A stretch of 39,716 nt of DNA, taken from positions 1-39,716 of the forward strand of contig JASJCH010000003.1 in assembly GCA_030066075.1 (NCBI GenBank), read 5' to 3'. The notes under the pieces were generated by a model that did not search any database, was not told the origin of the DNA, and was given only the letters and a program-made list of their open reading frames with translations. This DNA is from Woeseiaceae bacterium. Its GTDB lineage: Bacteria > Pseudomonadota > Gammaproteobacteria > Steroidobacterales > Woeseiaceae. The position numbers were made by a program, and so were the translations under genes. Shown here one piece after another: positions 20,251 to 30,787 of the stretch (position 1 is its first letter; the number at the start of each line of letters is the position of its first letter).

Positions 20251-20279
20251 CAAAAGCACCTTGAATCAGGTTCAGTGCT
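20251..20279 (-). terminator. Candidate terminator or attenuator in the pyrG leader
   Basis: On the minus strand GCACTGAA, loop CCTGA, TTCA, two bulged bases AG, then GTGC form an 8-bp stem closed by one more A-T pair, followed by TTTTG. It lies in the 171-bp gap between tilS and pyrG. It could end the accA-tilS transcript, or attenuate readthrough into pyrG. The T run is short, so confidence is moderate. Confidence 0.4.
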
Positions 20280-20381
20280 CTTCTCCAACCCTTGGAAATG
20301 CGCGCCGTCGTTGGATTAAAGACGGTTTTAAAAGTTAACAGAACCCCTGCCCGGACACAACGAAATCGCAGCGTTTGTCGG

Positions 20382-21716
20382 TCAATGCAACGCCGGGCGA
20401 TCGTCCCAGTGAATGGCGCTGCCAGGCGCGCTGACGGCGCCTTCCGCGATCCACAGGTCGGCGACGGCCACCAGCCGGCCGCCCGAATACAGTAACGGCA
20501 CGCGATCGCGCATCCAGGGCACCACCCCTTCTTCTTGAAGTAACTTCTTGAGTTTCTTCGTATGCCGTTGACCCGCCAGCTTAATTTCTTCACCACCCTG
20601 CCGCTGACGGACCTCTAGGCCCGCGGCAACGACGGCATCCGCCAGGCCGGTATCCGCATCGTTCTCGAGCCGTAGCAGACCCATGCCTGCACCCAGTTCA
20701 ACCCAACCGGATTCAATGCGTCGCGCCGCCATTGGCGCCGGCTCGGCGCTTTGCGGCAGCAAATAGACCCGGTCACGATAGCGGCGAACTTCGGCGCCGT
20801 CCCACCGCACCACGGGCTGCGCGTCCTGCCGAGCCGGCAACAGGTCGGTGATGATGCTCCGCAACGCCGGCGCCGGAACCGCCGGCAAGCCGAGTTCGCG
20901 GACGGCATAGCGCAGCAGATTGCGCTGGCGCTCAGCGTCGAGCGCGCGCAGACCGGAAAGCGACAGCCGATCCGGACGCCGCCCGAGCGTCCCCAGGTCG
21001 GCGTCTGCAAGGTGGTCGAGCAGCAGCGCCGCCTCACTCGCGAGCATCGCACTCTGACGCAACCGACCGCTCGCGTCAGGCCAGCGCGCCCGCAGCACCG
21101 GGAACACCTCGTGACGCAGGTAATTGCGGTCAAACTTGCAGTCTTCGTTCGACGGGTCGTCGATCCAGTCCAGTTCGTGTGACTGCGCGTACTGGTGCAG
21201 TTCTTCGCGGGAGTAGGACAACAGGGGCCGCACGAGCCACGCCGGACCGAAGGGCTGCACTTCGCCAATTCCGGCGAGTCCGGCGGGACCGCTGCCGCGC
21301 AGCAGGTTCAGCAGCAGGGTCTCGGCCTGGTCGTCCTTATGGTGCGCCGACAGCAGCCAGTCACCATGCTGCACCTCGGACCGGAACGCGGCATAGCGGG
21401 CCTCGCGGGCTGCGGCTTCCGTGCCCTGCCCCGCAGCGGTATCGACGTCGACCCTGAGCGTGCGACTCTCGACACCCAGCTCCGCCGCACGTTCCTCGCA
21501 GCGGGCGGCCCAGCGCTGCGACTCGGCCTGGAGGCCGTGGTCAACATGCAGGACAAGCAGGTCGGCCCCGAACGCTTCGCGCAGGTCGACCAGCGTGTGT
21601 AGCAGGACTTCGGAGTCGAGGCCGCCGCTGTAGGCGATAACGAGGCGTTCGGGCGATCCCGCCAGTTGCGCCAGCCCCTCCAGCTTGCGGAGCAGGCTGT
21701 CCCGGCTGAAGCTCAC
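20382..21716 (-). CDS. tilS: tRNA(Ile)-lysidine synthase
   Basis: Modifies C34 of tRNA-Ile(CAU) to lysidine so that it reads AUA. At 444 residues, the N-terminal PP-loop ATPase has SGGLDS (30-35) and HHKDDQAET. The C-terminal part has the TilS substrate-binding domains, including [21 protein letters not shown]. The start is GTG, overlapping the accA stop in GTGA. The following gap of 171 bp to pyrG is one of the longest inside these minus-strand operons. Confidence 0.96.
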   Translation of the reverse strand: MSFSRDSLLRKLEGLAQLAGSPERLVIAYSGGLDSEVLLHTLVDLREAFGADLLVLHVDHGLQAESQRWAARCEERAAELGVESRTLRVDVDTAAGQGTEAAAREARYAAFRSEVQHGDWLLSAHHKDDQAETLLLNLLRGSGPAGLAGIGEVQPFGPAWLVRPLLSYSREELHQYAQSHELDWIDDPSNEDCKFDRNYLRHEVFPVLRARWPDASGRLRQSAMLASEAALLLDHLADADLGTLGRRPDRLSLSGLRALDAERQRNLLRYAVRELGLPAVPAPALRSIITDLLPARQDAQPVVRWDGAEVRRYRDRVYLLPQSAEPAPMAARRIESGWVELGAGMGLLRLENDADTGLADAVVAAGLEVRQRQGGEEIKLAGQRHTKKLKKLLQEEGVVPWMRDRVPLLYSGGRLVAVADLWIAEGAVSAPGSAIHWDDRPALH

Positions 21717-22672
21717 GCTTCCTTGAACTGGCCGAAGCTCGCGAGCCGGCGCTGGCGATTCTCCAACAGCTGATCGACCGACAATGCGTCAAGCTCCTCG
21801 AGGTTCTTGAGGATGGCGTTGCGGATAACGTCGGCCGCATCCTGCGGGTTGCGGTGCGCGCCGCCGAGCGGTTCGGGCAGGACCTCGTCGACAAGGCCGA
21901 ACTTGTTCAGATGATCTGCCGTGATGCGCATAGCTTCGGCCGCGTCCTCGGCCTTCTCGGCGCTCTTCCACAGGATCGAGGCGCAGCCCTCCGGTGAGAT
22001 TACCGAGTAGATCGCGTACTGCATCATCAGCAGGCGGTCGCCAACGCCGATCGCCAGCGCTCCACCCGAGCCGCCCTCGCCGATGACGACGCTGATGATC
22101 GGTGTCTTGAGACCCGCCATCAGGTAGAGGCTGTAAGCAATGGCCTCACTTTGACCACGTTCCTCCGCACCAACGCCCGGGTAGGCGCCGGGCGTGTCAA
22201 TCAGCGTAACGATGGGCAGCGAGAACTTCTGGGCCATGCGCATCAGGCGCTGCGCCTTGCGGTAGCCTTCCGGCTTTGGCATGCCGTAATTGCGGCGCAC
22301 GCGCTCCTTGGTATCACGCCCTTTCTGGTGACCGATGAACATGACAGGCCGCCCGTCCAGCCGCCCGATGCCGCCGATGATGGCGGGATCGTCGGCATAC
22401 ATGCGGTCGCCATGGAGTTCCTGGAAATCGGGCGCGATCAGCTCGAGGTAGTCGGCGGTATACGGGCGCATCGGGTGCCGCGCGACCTGGGCAATCTGCC
22501 AGGCGCTGAGCTTCGCGAAAATGCTCTTGGTGAGCGATTCGCTCTTGCTGCGCAGGCGAGCGACCTCCTCGTTGATGTTGATCTCGGAGTCATCGCCAAC
22601 GAACCGCAGCTCCTCGATTTTAGCTTCGAGTTCGGCGATAGGTTGTTCAAATTCAAGGAATTTCAGATCCAT
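21713..22672 (-). CDS. accA: Acetyl-CoA carboxylase carboxyltransferase subunit alpha
   Basis: With AccD it transfers the carboxyl group from biotin to acetyl-CoA, the first step of fatty acid synthesis. At 319 residues (the same as E. coli) it has the conserved [36 protein letters not shown] and the crotonase-fold oxyanion region [15 protein letters not shown]. The ATG follows dnaE by 33 bp. It overlaps tilS by 4 bp. Confidence 0.98.
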   Translation of the reverse strand: MDLKFLEFEQPIAELEAKIEELRFVGDDSEININEEVARLRSKSESLTKSIFAKLSAWQIAQVARHPMRPYTADYLELIAPDFQELHGDRMYADDPAIIGGIGRLDGRPVMFIGHQKGRDTKERVRRNYGMPKPEGYRKAQRLMRMAQKFSLPIVTLIDTPGAYPGVGAEERGQSEAIAYSLYLMAGLKTPIISVVIGEGGSGGALAIGVGDRLLMMQYAIYSVISPEGCASILWKSAEKAEDAAEAMRITADHLNKFGLVDEVLPEPLGGAHRNPQDAADVIRNAILKNLEELDALSVDQLLENRQRRLASFGQFKEA

Positions 22673-22705
22673 ACCAGGTCTTTATCCGTGGCCGCAACCC
22701 GCACC

Positions 22706-25700
22706 TTACCTGATTTCTCGACCCGGTGCGTACAGCATGCGGACATTCTTGCTGCCGAGCAGCTCCGTCAGCTTGTCGCGCAGTTCCTTGCACGGCTTGA
22801 CCGTCCATTCCGGGCCCAGTTTCAGCCGCGCCGACGCCGATTCGCCGATGTACTGCACCGACACGTCACAGTTGCCCTCACGATGCGGCAACAAGGCATC
22901 GTGCAATTCCACCAGCAGCGACCGGCCCTTGCCGTTCGGCTCAAGGCTCAGCACGATGCTCTGCGCCCGGCTTTCGATGACGCGATCGATATCGGTGACC
23001 TGCTTCGCATTCACCGTCCAGTTCGACAGAAACTCGTCGTAGCGCAGCCCCCCGCTGATAACAACGATCTGGTCCTTGGCGAGCAGATGCCGGAATTCCT
23101 GGAATGCCTCGCTGAAGAAACCGATCTCCATGCGTCCCGTATCGTCGTCGAGGACGACACTGACCCGGTTCCCGCGCCTGCGAATGTCGGCAATCAATCC
23201 GGCCACCGTGACTTCGCGTTGGGCCTGGGCGTAGTTGCGCTCACCCTTCGTCGACTGCGGCGGCGGCTCTGCCAGCAGGTCCGAGAGCTTGCCGTCGACG
23301 AATGCCATGGCATCGCGCCGGACCGCGTCAAACGGGTGCCCGGTCAGGTACAGGCCCAGCGCCTCCTTCTCCTGGCGCAGGAACTGCTGCTCGGGCCACT
23401 CCGGCAGGTCGACGGCAACCGGCGCATCGTTGACCGGCGGCGGCGTTTCCAGCCCGAACATGTCGTTCTGCCCGGCCGCCTCGGCGCGTGCGGCCTGGTC
23501 CGCGCTCGCCAGCGCTTCGGGCGCCTGCTCCATCAACGCGCGGCGCGACAGGCCGAAATCGCCCATTGCACCAGCCTTGATCATGGCCTCGACGGCGCGG
23601 CGATTGATCTTGTCGTGACCAACGCGGCGGCAAAACTCGCTCAGATTTGAATACGGTCCGCTCGCTTCGCGCTCGGCGATAATCGCGTCGACGACCGAGT
23701 GGCCGACACCCTTGATTGCGCCAAGACCGTAGAGAATCGTCTGGTCGTCGGCGACCGAAAACGCATAGGCGGAACCGTTAACGCTCGGCGCAACGATCTG
23801 CAGGCCCTGCTGGCGGCAATCATCTTTCAGAGTGACGAGCCGGTCGGTGTTGTCGAGATCGGCACTCATTACGGCCGCCATGAAAGCAGCCGGGAAGTGC
23901 GCTTTCAGATAGGCCGTCTGGTAGGCCAGGACGGCATAGGCCGCCGAATGCGACTTGTTGAACCCGTAACCCGCGAATTTCTCCATCAGGTCGAATATGC
24001 GCGTGGCGGTCTGCTCGGCCACGCCGCGCTCCGTCGCGCCGGTGACGAACACCTCGCGCTGCTTGGCCATCTCCTCGGGCTTCTTCTTGCCCATCGCGCG
24101 GCGCAGCAGGTCGGCGCCGCCCAGCGTGTAGCCCGCGAGGATTTGCGCGATCTGCATGACCTGCTCCTGGTAGAGGATGACGCCGTAAGTCTCCTCGAGT
24201 ACCGGCTTGAGATCCGGATGCAGATAGTCGATGTCGTCCTTGTTGGTGGCGTGCCGACGAGTGATGAAATCATCCACCATGCCCGATTGCAGCGGGCCGG
24301 GCCGGAACAGCGCCACAAGCGCCACGAGGTCGTCGAAACGATCCGGGCGCATGCGTTTGATCAGGTCGCGCATGCCCGTCGATTCGAGCTGGAATACCGC
24401 GGCGGTCTCGGTGCTGCGCAGCAGCTCGAACGTCTTCGGGTCCCGGTCCGGGATGCGGCTGACGTCGAGTTCGATGTCGGGATGCGCCTCGGCGACGATC
24501 TTCTCCGCCCAGTCGATGATCGTCAGGGTCTTGAGCCCGAGGAAATCGAATTTGACCAGGCCGATAGCCTCGACGTCGTCCTTGTCCAGCTGCGTAATGA
24601 CATGGCTACCGCCGTCTTCACAGTAGAGCGGCGTGAAATCCGTCAGGCGGGTTGGCGCGATAACGACGCCGCCGGCGTGCTTGCCGGCGTTGCGCGCAAG
24701 CCCCTCCAGGGACTTCGCGAGGTCGATGATTGCGGCGACTTCCTCGTCGTCGCGGTACATCGTCGCAAGCTCGTCGGATTGATCGAGCGCCTTGTCCAGC
24801 GTCATGCCGATCTCGAACGGCACCTGCTTGGCGATGCGGTCGACGAACCCGTAAGGCTGGCCGAGTATCCTGCCCGTGTCGCGGATCACGGCCTTCGCCG
24901 CCATGGTGCCGAACGTGATGATCTGGGCCACCTGGTCCCTGCCGTAGCGAGCGGCGACATACTCGATCACCCGGTCGCGGCCCTCCATGCAGAAGTCGAT
25001 ATCGAAGTCCGGCATGGATACGCGTTCGGGGTTCAGGAAGCGCTCGAACAGCAGGTCATGCTCGAGCGGGTCGAGATCGGTAATGCCGAGCACCCAGGCA
25101 ACGAGCGAGCCGGCGCCCGAACCGCGGCCGGGCCCGACCGGGATATCGTTCTCGCGGGCCCAGCGAATGAAGTCAGCAACGATCAGGAAATAGCCCGGGA
25201 AACCCATGCCCCGGATGACGTCGAGTTCAATGTCGAGACGCTCGAAGTACGGCGCGCTGGTTGCGTCGCGTTCTTTGGCGGCTACGTCCTGCGTCTCGAA
25301 GATGCGTTCGAGCTGCTTCTCGAGCCCGCGCCGGGCCTCGGCTTCGAGGAACTCCTCTTCATCCTGGCCGTCGGGAACCGGGAACGCCGGCAGCACGCTT
25401 TTGCCCAGTTCGAGCGCCAGGGAACAGCGCCTCGCGATCTCGCTTGCATTTTCTAGCGCAGCCGGGATATCCGCGAACAGCTTCGCCATCTCTGCGCTAC
25501 TCTTGAAATACTGCTCGTCACTGTAGTTGCGCGGCCGGTCGGGATCGTCCAGCGTGCGCCCGTCGTGGATGCAAACACGCGCCTCGTGGGCGTTGTAGTC
25601 GTCACGATCGACGAAACGGACGTCGTTGCTCGCGACGACCGGCGTGCGCGTATCGCTGGCCAGGGTCAGGCTGGCCTGCACGTAATCTTCCTCGCCCGAT

Positions 25701-26224
25701 CGGCCGGTGCGGATCAGTTCCAGGTAATAGCGATCACCGAAGATCGCCTGCCAACCGTCAAGCAGGGACTGCGCCAGGTCGTAGTGGTCGTTGTGCAGCG
25801 CATGGCCGACGTCGCCGTGCAGGCCGCCGGACAGCGCGATCAGACCGGCGCAACTGTCGGCCGTCAGCCAGTCGCGGTGCACGAGGGGCTCACCCCGCGA
25901 TTGCCCCTCGAGGTATGCCCGTGTCAGCAGCCGCGACAGGTTGCGATAACCCGCCAGGTCCTGGCACAGCACGACAAGATGCCAGGGCCGTGCAGCATCG
26001 TCCTCGTTGGCGATGCGCAGATCGGCCCCGATGATCGGCTTGATGCCTGCCGCGATGGCCTTGCGGTAAAACTTGACCATGCCGAACAGGTTGTTCTGGT
26101 CAGTCAGCGCAACCGCCGGCATGCCGTCCGCGGCGCAGCGTTCCATGAGCTGGGCGATGCGCACGGTGCTATCGACCAGCGAGTACTCGGTGTGCAGGTG
26201 CAGGTGGACGAATGCCCCGCTCAT
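22706..26224 (-). CDS. dnaE: DNA polymerase III subunit alpha
   Basis: Replicative polymerase, 1172 residues against 1160 in E. coli. An N-terminal PHP domain starts [13 protein letters not shown]. The palm carries the catalytic pair in PDFDIDF and the later FDFLGLKTL Asp. Tail parts include [13 protein letters not shown] and an internal clamp-binding motif QNDMFG near residue 916, then an OB-fold with [16 protein letters not shown]. The ATG overlaps the rnhB stop by ATGA; the open frame continues upstream inside rnhB but without homology. Part of the conserved rnhB-dnaE-accA order. Confidence 0.98.
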   Translation of the reverse strand: MSGAFVHLHLHTEYSLVDSTVRIAQLMERCAADGMPAVALTDQNNLFGMVKFYRKAIAAGIKPIIGADLRIANEDDAARPWHLVVLCQDLAGYRNLSRLLTRAYLEGQSRGEPLVHRDWLTADSCAGLIALSGGLHGDVGHALHNDHYDLAQSLLDGWQAIFGDRYYLELIRTGRSGEEDYVQASLTLASDTRTPVVASNDVRFVDRDDYNAHEARVCIHDGRTLDDPDRPRNYSDEQYFKSSAEMAKLFADIPAALENASEIARRCSLALELGKSVLPAFPVPDGQDEEEFLEAEARRGLEKQLERIFETQDVAAKERDATSAPYFERLDIELDVIRGMGFPGYFLIVADFIRWARENDIPVGPGRGSGAGSLVAWVLGITDLDPLEHDLLFERFLNPERVSMPDFDIDFCMEGRDRVIEYVAARYGRDQVAQIITFGTMAAKAVIRDTGRILGQPYGFVDRIAKQVPFEIGMTLDKALDQSDELATMYRDDEEVAAIIDLAKSLEGLARNAGKHAGGVVIAPTRLTDFTPLYCEDGGSHVITQLDKDDVEAIGLVKFDFLGLKTLTIIDWAEKIVAEAHPDIELDVSRIPDRDPKTFELLRSTETAAVFQLESTGMRDLIKRMRPDRFDDLVALVALFRPGPLQSGMVDDFITRRHATNKDDIDYLHPDLKPVLEETYGVILYQEQVMQIAQILAGYTLGGADLLRRAMGKKKPEEMAKQREVFVTGATERGVAEQTATRIFDLMEKFAGYGFNKSHSAAYAVLAYQTAYLKAHFPAAFMAAVMSADLDNTDRLVTLKDDCRQQGLQIVAPSVNGSAYAFSVADDQTILYGLGAIKGVGHSVVDAIIAEREASGPYSNLSEFCRRVGHDKINRRAVEAMIKAGAMGDFGLSRRALMEQAPEALASADQAARAEAAGQNDMFGLETPPPVNDAPVAVDLPEWPEQQFLRQEKEALGLYLTGHPFDAVRRDAMAFVDGKLSDLLAEPPPQSTKGERNYAQAQREVTVAGLIADIRRRGNRVSVVLDDDTGRMEIGFFSEAFQEFRHLLAKDQIVVISGGLRYDEFLSNWTVNAKQVTDIDRVIESRAQSIVLSLEPNGKGRSLLVELHDALLPHREGNCDVSVQYIGESASARLKLGPEWTVKPCKELRDKLTELLGSKNVRMLYAPGREIR

Positions 26225-26823
26225 CCGGCCATCCTCACGGGCGCGAAGCTGCGTCGGTGCTGGTCGCAGGGCCCTATTTGCCGCAATCGTTCCCGATGCA
26301 CCTCGGTTCCGTACCCTTTGTGGCGCTTGAACCCATAACCCGGGTAGAGGCTGTCCATGCGCTCCATGATCGCATCGCGCGTGGTCTTGGCGATGATCGA
26401 GGCGGCACTGATCGCAGGCACCTTGCTGTCGCCGCCGACGATCGCCTCGCCTTCGATGCAGCGGCCATTGAAACGCAGGTCCGGCAGGCGATTGCCATCG
26501 ACCTGGATCGCGGTCGGGAAGACGCTCAGCCCGAGCACGGCGCGTCGCATTGCAAGCATCGTGGCCGCGAGTATGTTGACGGCGTCGATCTCCGCCGCAT
26601 CGCACCAGGCGACCGACCAGGCAAGCGCCCGCGCTTTAATCTCCGTGGACAGTTCGTCGCGGCGCTTGGCCCCGAGCTTCTTCGAATCGTCCAGCCCGGC
26701 AATCGACGTTTCCTCAGCCAGGATCACGGCTGACGCCACGACCGGCCCGGCGAGCGGCCCGCGGCCCGCCTCGTCGACACCGGCGACGGGGCCCTGGAAG
26801 CGGAAGAGCTGCGGTTGCTGCAT
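26221..26823 (-). CDS. rnhB: Ribonuclease HII
   Basis: Cleaves RNA in RNA-DNA hybrids and removes misincorporated ribonucleotides. At 200 residues, the N-terminal motif [15 protein letters not shown] includes catalytic Asp17 and Glu18, and the later segments [13 protein letters not shown] and [10 protein letters not shown] are typical. It sits between lpxB (15-bp gap) and dnaE (ATGA overlap). Confidence 0.97.
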   Translation of the reverse strand: MQQPQLFRFQGPVAGVDEAGRGPLAGPVVASAVILAEETSIAGLDDSKKLGAKRRDELSTEIKARALAWSVAWCDAAEIDAVNILAATMLAMRRAVLGLSVFPTAIQVDGNRLPDLRFNGRCIEGEAIVGGDSKVPAISAASIIAKTTRDAIMERMDSLYPGYGFKRHKGYGTEVHRERLRQIGPCDQHRRSFAPVRMAG

Positions 26824-26838
26824 CGAATCTGGTAGCGG

Positions 26839-27972
26839 TCAGGTAGCGAGATCTATGATGGCTTCGGCGGCGCGGTCGTCGGCGCCGAGCGCCAGGTTTT
26901 CCCGCAGTGTAGCAAATCGGCGGCCGATCTCGGCGCGCCGCTCCGGGTCTTCGAGCAGTTCACGGACTGCCTGGGCCAGAACCTCGGGTTTGACGTCATC
27001 CTGGATGAACTCGGGTATCAGCGGTTCGTCGGTCAGCAGGTTGGGTATCGTGACGTAGGGGGTCTTGATGCCTCCAATCATGCGCACGATGGCAGCCCCG
27101 AGCCCGGAGATCGCGTAAGCGGCCACCGTCGGCCTGCACAGCAGGGCCGACTCCAGCGCCGCCGTACCGGACGCGAGCAATACGACGTCGGCTGCCGACA
27201 TGGCTTCGATCGAATCGCCGTCGATCAGGCGAAAACTCGCGGCCACTCCCGCCGCTTCCAACTGGGCTTCGATCACAGGCCGCAACTTCGGCGTTGCGAC
27301 CGGCGTGACGAAGTTAAGTTCGGGTTTTTGCGCCAGCAATATTTTCGCTGTCATCGCGAAGGTCGGTCCCAGGCGCGATACCTCGCTCATGCGGCTGCCG
27401 GGCAGGATCGCGACGACCGGTTCCTCGCCGAGGTCGAGCAGTTCACGCACCGAGTGAATGTCGATGTCCGTGGGCAGGCTCGACGCTTTGGGATGGCCGA
27501 CGAAAACGGCGTCGATGCCCTCCTCGTCATACAGGGCCTTCTCGAAAGGCAGGATGCAGAGCACGAGGTCAGCCGCCTTGCGGACCGTCTTGATCCGGCC
27601 GGACCGCCACGCCCACACCGTGGGGCTAACGTAGTGCGCGGTGCGGATGCCGGCTTTGCGCAGCTTGATCTCGAGGCCGAAATTGAAATCGGGCGCGTCG
27701 ATGCCGACGAACACATCGGGTGGCGAAGCGATCCAGCGCTGCGCCAGCGACCGTCGCAGTCGCAGTAATCGCGGAATATGCGCCAGCGGCTCGATCAGCC
27801 CCATAACGGCCAGTTCCTCGGCGGCGGCCCACGCCTCGCAGCCCGCGTCGACCATGGCGGGTCCAGCCACGCCCTCGAAGGTCGCGTCAGGGATGCGCTC
27901 GCGAACGGCGCGGATCAGCCCGGCGCCCAGCAGGTCTCCGGATGCCTCGCCAGCAACCAGTCCAATGCGCAT
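26839..27972 (-). CDS. lpxB: Lipid-A-disaccharide synthase
   Basis: Joins UDP-2,3-diacylglucosamine and lipid X to form the lipid A disaccharide at the inner face of the inner membrane. At 377 residues, the N-terminus LVAGEASGDLLGAGLI is the family signature. The glycosyltransferase (GT-B) C-terminal domain contains ILPGSRMSEV and LLASGTAALESALL. ATG start, 10 bp after lpxA. Confidence 0.97.
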   Translation of the reverse strand: MRIGLVAGEASGDLLGAGLIRAVRERIPDATFEGVAGPAMVDAGCEAWAAAEELAVMGLIEPLAHIPRLLRLRRSLAQRWIASPPDVFVGIDAPDFNFGLEIKLRKAGIRTAHYVSPTVWAWRSGRIKTVRKAADLVLCILPFEKALYDEEGIDAVFVGHPKASSLPTDIDIHSVRELLDLGEEPVVAILPGSRMSEVSRLGPTFAMTAKILLAQKPELNFVTPVATPKLRPVIEAQLEAAGVAASFRLIDGDSIEAMSAADVVLLASGTAALESALLCRPTVAAYAISGLGAAIVRMIGGIKTPYVTIPNLLTDEPLIPEFIQDDVKPEVLAQAVRELLEDPERRAEIGRRFATLRENLALGADDRAAEAIIDLAT

Positions 27973-27982
27973 ACGGAAAGCC

Positions 27983-28753
27983 CTAGCGAACGATGCCGCG
28001 ATCAGAGGACCGCAACGAGTCGAGAAAGAGCCGCAATTCCGGCTGCGACTCGCTGCGGGCAGCGATCTCTTCGATTGCTTCGGACAGCTTCAGGCCCTTG
28101 CGGTAGACCAGCCGGTAAGCGTCCTTGATATTGCGGATCTGCTCCGCACTGAAGTCACGCCGCTTGAGACCTTCGCTGTTGATGCCGCGCGGCGTGCCAG
28201 GCGTACCCGAGACCGTCACATAGGCGGGCACGTCGCGGTTGACGCCGGCATACATTCCGACGAACGCGTGCGCACCGACCTTGCAAAACTGGTGCGCGCC
28301 CGAGAAGCCGCCGAATATGACCCAGTCGCCCACGTGCACGTGACCGGCCAGCGTCGCGTTGTTGGCCATGATCGTTTTGTTACCGATCACACAGTCGTGC
28401 GCAATGTGCACGTAGGCCATGATCCAGTTATCGTCGCCGAGTATCGTTTCGCCCTTGTCCTGGGTCGTGCCGCGGCTGATTGTGCAGAATTCGCGAATCG
28501 TGTTGCGATCGCCGATCTGCAGCGTCGTTGGCTCGTCCGCGTATTTCTTGTCCTGCGGATCGTCGCCGATCGACGCGAACTGGTAAATATGATTGTCGGC
28601 ACCGATCGTCGTCGGCCCGTTAACTACGACGTGACTGTCGATACGCGTGCCGCGGCCGATCTCGACATTGTCGCCAATGATCGAATACGGCCCGACCTCG
28701 ACATCATCGGCAAGCCTGGCCGCCTCCGAAATGATTGCTGTAGGATGAATCAC
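27983..28753 (-). CDS. lpxA: UDP-N-acetylglucosamine acyltransferase, with Met at the chain-length ruler
   Basis: First step of lipid A synthesis: transfers 3-hydroxyacyl from ACP to UDP-GlcNAc. At 256 residues it is built of left-handed beta-helix hexapeptide repeats. Catalytic His119 (E. coli His125) lies in YVHIAHDC. In HAFVGMYAG, Met167 occupies the place of E. coli Gly173 and P. aeruginosa Met169, the residue that sets acyl length; Met predicts 3-hydroxydecanoate (C10). The GTG at 28753 overlaps the fabZ stop (GTGA) and gives the standard N-terminus (IHPTAI). Confidence 0.97.
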   Translation of the reverse strand: MIHPTAIISEAARLADDVEVGPYSIIGDNVEIGRGTRIDSHVVVNGPTTIGADNHIYQFASIGDDPQDKKYADEPTTLQIGDRNTIREFCTISRGTTQDKGETILGDDNWIMAYVHIAHDCVIGNKTIMANNATLAGHVHVGDWVIFGGFSGAHQFCKVGAHAFVGMYAGVNRDVPAYVTVSGTPGTPRGINSEGLKRRDFSAEQIRNIKDAYRLVYRKGLKLSEAIEEIAARSESQPELRLFLDSLRSSDRGIVR

Positions 28754-29208
28754 GCCTTGTCTCCACCGGGTGCGCAAATCACGGTCGCGGAAGCTACCAG
28801 CTCATCGCCGACCTGCGCTTCACACTTGTACCACCACATGCCGCGCCTGACTTTATCGGCAACAACTTGCAGCTGCAGACGCTCGCCGGGCACGACCGGG
28901 CGACGGAATCGGGCATCTTCGACCCTGGCCAGCATGTAGAGCGGTTTCGGTTCGAGGTCGCCGTTGCTGATGTGCGAGAGCACGCCGCCCGCCTGCGCCA
29001 TCGCCTCGACGATCAGCACGCCGGGCAGCACCGGGTTGCCGGGAAAGTGTCCCGCAAAGTGCGGCTCGTCCGCCGATACGTGCTTGATCGCTGTTACGGA
29101 CTCGTTCGGCGTGCACTCGATGACCTCGTCGATCATCAGGAACGGGGCGCGGTGCGGCAGCAGTGCTTTTATGGCCTCGACATCGAGCGGATACTCGTAA
29201 GTCGTCAT
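28750..29208 (-). CDS. fabZ: 3-hydroxyacyl-ACP dehydratase FabZ
   Basis: Hot-dog-fold dehydratase of fatty acid elongation. It competes with LpxA and LpxD for 3-hydroxyacyl-ACP, which is why the genes are kept together. At 152 residues, the catalytic motif HFPGNPVLPGVLIVEAMAQ contains His54 and Glu68, with the same numbering as the E. coli enzyme. It overlaps lpxD (ATGA) and lpxA (GTGA). Confidence 0.98.
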   Translation of the reverse strand: MTTYEYPLDVEAIKALLPHRAPFLMIDEVIECTPNESVTAIKHVSADEPHFAGHFPGNPVLPGVLIVEAMAQAGGVLSHISNGDLEPKPLYMLARVEDARFRRPVVPGERLQLQVVADKVRRGMWWYKCEAQVGDELVASATVICAPGGDKA

Positions 29209-30218
29209 TGTTTCTTTTTCTCAAGTTCGCTGACGCGGCTTTGCAGTTTATCGAGGCGGCGCAGCGATGCAACACGGCGATTCCACGTACGCGCGTCTTC
29301 GACCGGGAATTTGCCCGCGTAAGCACCGGGTTTCCTGATGCTCTTGCTGACCATGCCCTTGCCGAGTATGACGACGTCGTCGCAGATTTCCAGGTGACCG
29401 GCTACACCGGCCATTCCCGCGAACATGCAGCGTTTGCCGATCTTGACGCTGCCGGATATGCCCACGAATGCCGCCATTGCCGTGTGGTCGCCGACCTCGA
29501 CGTTGTGCGCAATGTGCACCTGGTTGTCGAGCCGAACGCCGTTGCCGATGACGGTGTCGCCGACGGCGCCGCAGTCGATCGCTGAATTCGCCCCGACCTC
29601 GACGTCATCGCCGATACGTACACCGCCAACCTGGGGAACCTTGAGCCAGCCGTCAGGCGTCATCGCATTGCCGAAACCGTCGGAGCCGATAACCGAGTTG
29701 GAGTGAAATATGCAGCGATCACCGGTCGTCACCGCGCGCACGAGGGTTGCGTTGGCCAGTACCCGGCAGTCGCTGCCGATATTGCAACCCGGCCCGACAA
29801 CCACGCCCGGGCCGATGTAGGTATTTGCGCCGATGGTGACGTCGTCTTCGATGACGGCATTGGCCGCGACGTGCGCGCTTGACGCAACGGTCGCCGACCC
29901 GGCGACCACCGCCGATGCATGGATGCCCGGCTCGTAGGCGGGTGGCGGGCAAACCGCCGCGGCCATGCGCGCGTAGCTCGCATAAGGATCGTCGCTGACC
30001 AGCGCGGCGACTGGGCAGTCATCCGCATCACTGGCCCGCAAAATGACAGCAGCCGCCCTCGTCGAGGGCAGCTGCTTTCTGTAGGCATCGCTGGTCAGGA
30101 AGCTCAGCGCATCGGGTCCGGCGCCGGCCAGTGTCCCGAGCCGAGTCACCTCGACCGTCGGGTCGCCAATTAACTCACACCCGAATCGCTCTGCGAGTTC
30201 TCCGAGGCTGACCGCCAT
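29205..30218 (-). CDS. lpxD: UDP-3-O-acyl-glucosamine N-acyltransferase
   Basis: Adds the N-linked 3-hydroxyacyl chain in lipid A synthesis. At 337 residues, an N-terminal uridine-binding domain (1-100) is followed by hexapeptide-repeat beta-helix with NSVIGSDGFGNA and the catalytic His in DNQVHIAHN, then a C-terminal helix (LQSRVSELEKKKQ). The ATG at 30218 gives MAVSLGELAERFG, the expected N-terminus, 10 bp after skp. It overlaps fabZ. Confidence 0.97.
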   Translation of the reverse strand: MAVSLGELAERFGCELIGDPTVEVTRLGTLAGAGPDALSFLTSDAYRKQLPSTRAAAVILRASDADDCPVAALVSDDPYASYARMAAAVCPPPAYEPGIHASAVVAGSATVASSAHVAANAVIEDDVTIGANTYIGPGVVVGPGCNIGSDCRVLANATLVRAVTTGDRCIFHSNSVIGSDGFGNAMTPDGWLKVPQVGGVRIGDDVEVGANSAIDCGAVGDTVIGNGVRLDNQVHIAHNVEVGDHTAMAAFVGISGSVKIGKRCMFAGMAGVAGHLEICDDVVILGKGMVSKSIRKPGAYAGKFPVEDARTWNRRVASLRRLDKLQSRVSELEKKKQ

Positions 30219-30228
30219 GAGCGACCAA

Positions 30229-30771
30229 CTATGGCGTTGCGTTGGCGGCCTGAAAATTGCTCTCGACAGCGCGCAGCACGTCTTCGGTGACATTCACCGT
30301 GCCGCTCGCATAGAGCACGCCGTCACCGACGATCAGGTCGAAGCCCTGCGCAGACGCATAGGCCTGGATTTCCTGCAGCAGCGAAACCTGGAGATTGCTC
30401 ATCTCCTCGTTCTGGCGCAGGTTGAGGTCTTCCTGGTACTCGTTCTGCAGGCGCGCCACCTCGCGCTGCAGGTCACGCAGTTCCTTTTCCATGTTGCGGC
30501 GCTCGGTTTCGCCCATGACTGCCGAGTCCTTCTGGAACTTGGTGCCGAGTTCCTCGAACTCCTTCTGCTTGGCGAGGATCTCGCGCTGACGCGGTGCGAA
30601 TTCTTCCTGCAGCGCATCCATCGCGGCCTTCGTCTGCGGCGCACGCTGCATGAGCGCCGGGATGTTCACCACGCCGATCTTCAGTTCCTGGGCAGCGGCC
30701 GGAACCGCGACAGCCGCCACGAGTGCTACGGCGACGACCACCCTGTAAACCTGTTGCTTTACGAAACTCAT
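30229..30771 (-). CDS. skp: Periplasmic chaperone Skp/OmpH
   Basis: A trimeric jellyfish-like holdase that carries outer-membrane proteins to the BAM complex. At 180 residues it has a Sec signal (1-28, ending AVPAAAQ), a small beta core beginning LKIGVVNIPALM, and long Lys/Glu/Gln-rich coiled-coil helices (about 48-130). It returns to the core with YASAQGFDLIVGDGVLYAS. It lies 16 bp after bamA, on the same transcript as its client pathway. Confidence 0.95.
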   Translation of the reverse strand: MSFVKQQVYRVVVAVALVAAVAVPAAAQELKIGVVNIPALMQRAPQTKAAMDALQEEFAPRQREILAKQKEFEELGTKFQKDSAVMGETERRNMEKELRDLQREVARLQNEYQEDLNLRQNEEMSNLQVSLLQEIQAYASAQGFDLIVGDGVLYASGTVNVTEDVLRAVESNFQAANATP

Positions 30772-30787
30772 AAAAAGAACCTATTCC

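Noticed and set aside
22151..25456. Two long plus-strand open frames (499 and 585 codons) opposite accA and dnaE
   Set aside because: Antisense shadows of dnaE and accA with no motif, signal peptide or ribosome-binding site.
27641..28939. 432-codon plus-strand frame opposite lpxB, lpxA and fabZ
   Set aside because: Antisense to three conserved genes and without homology; low-complexity Arg/Ser composition.
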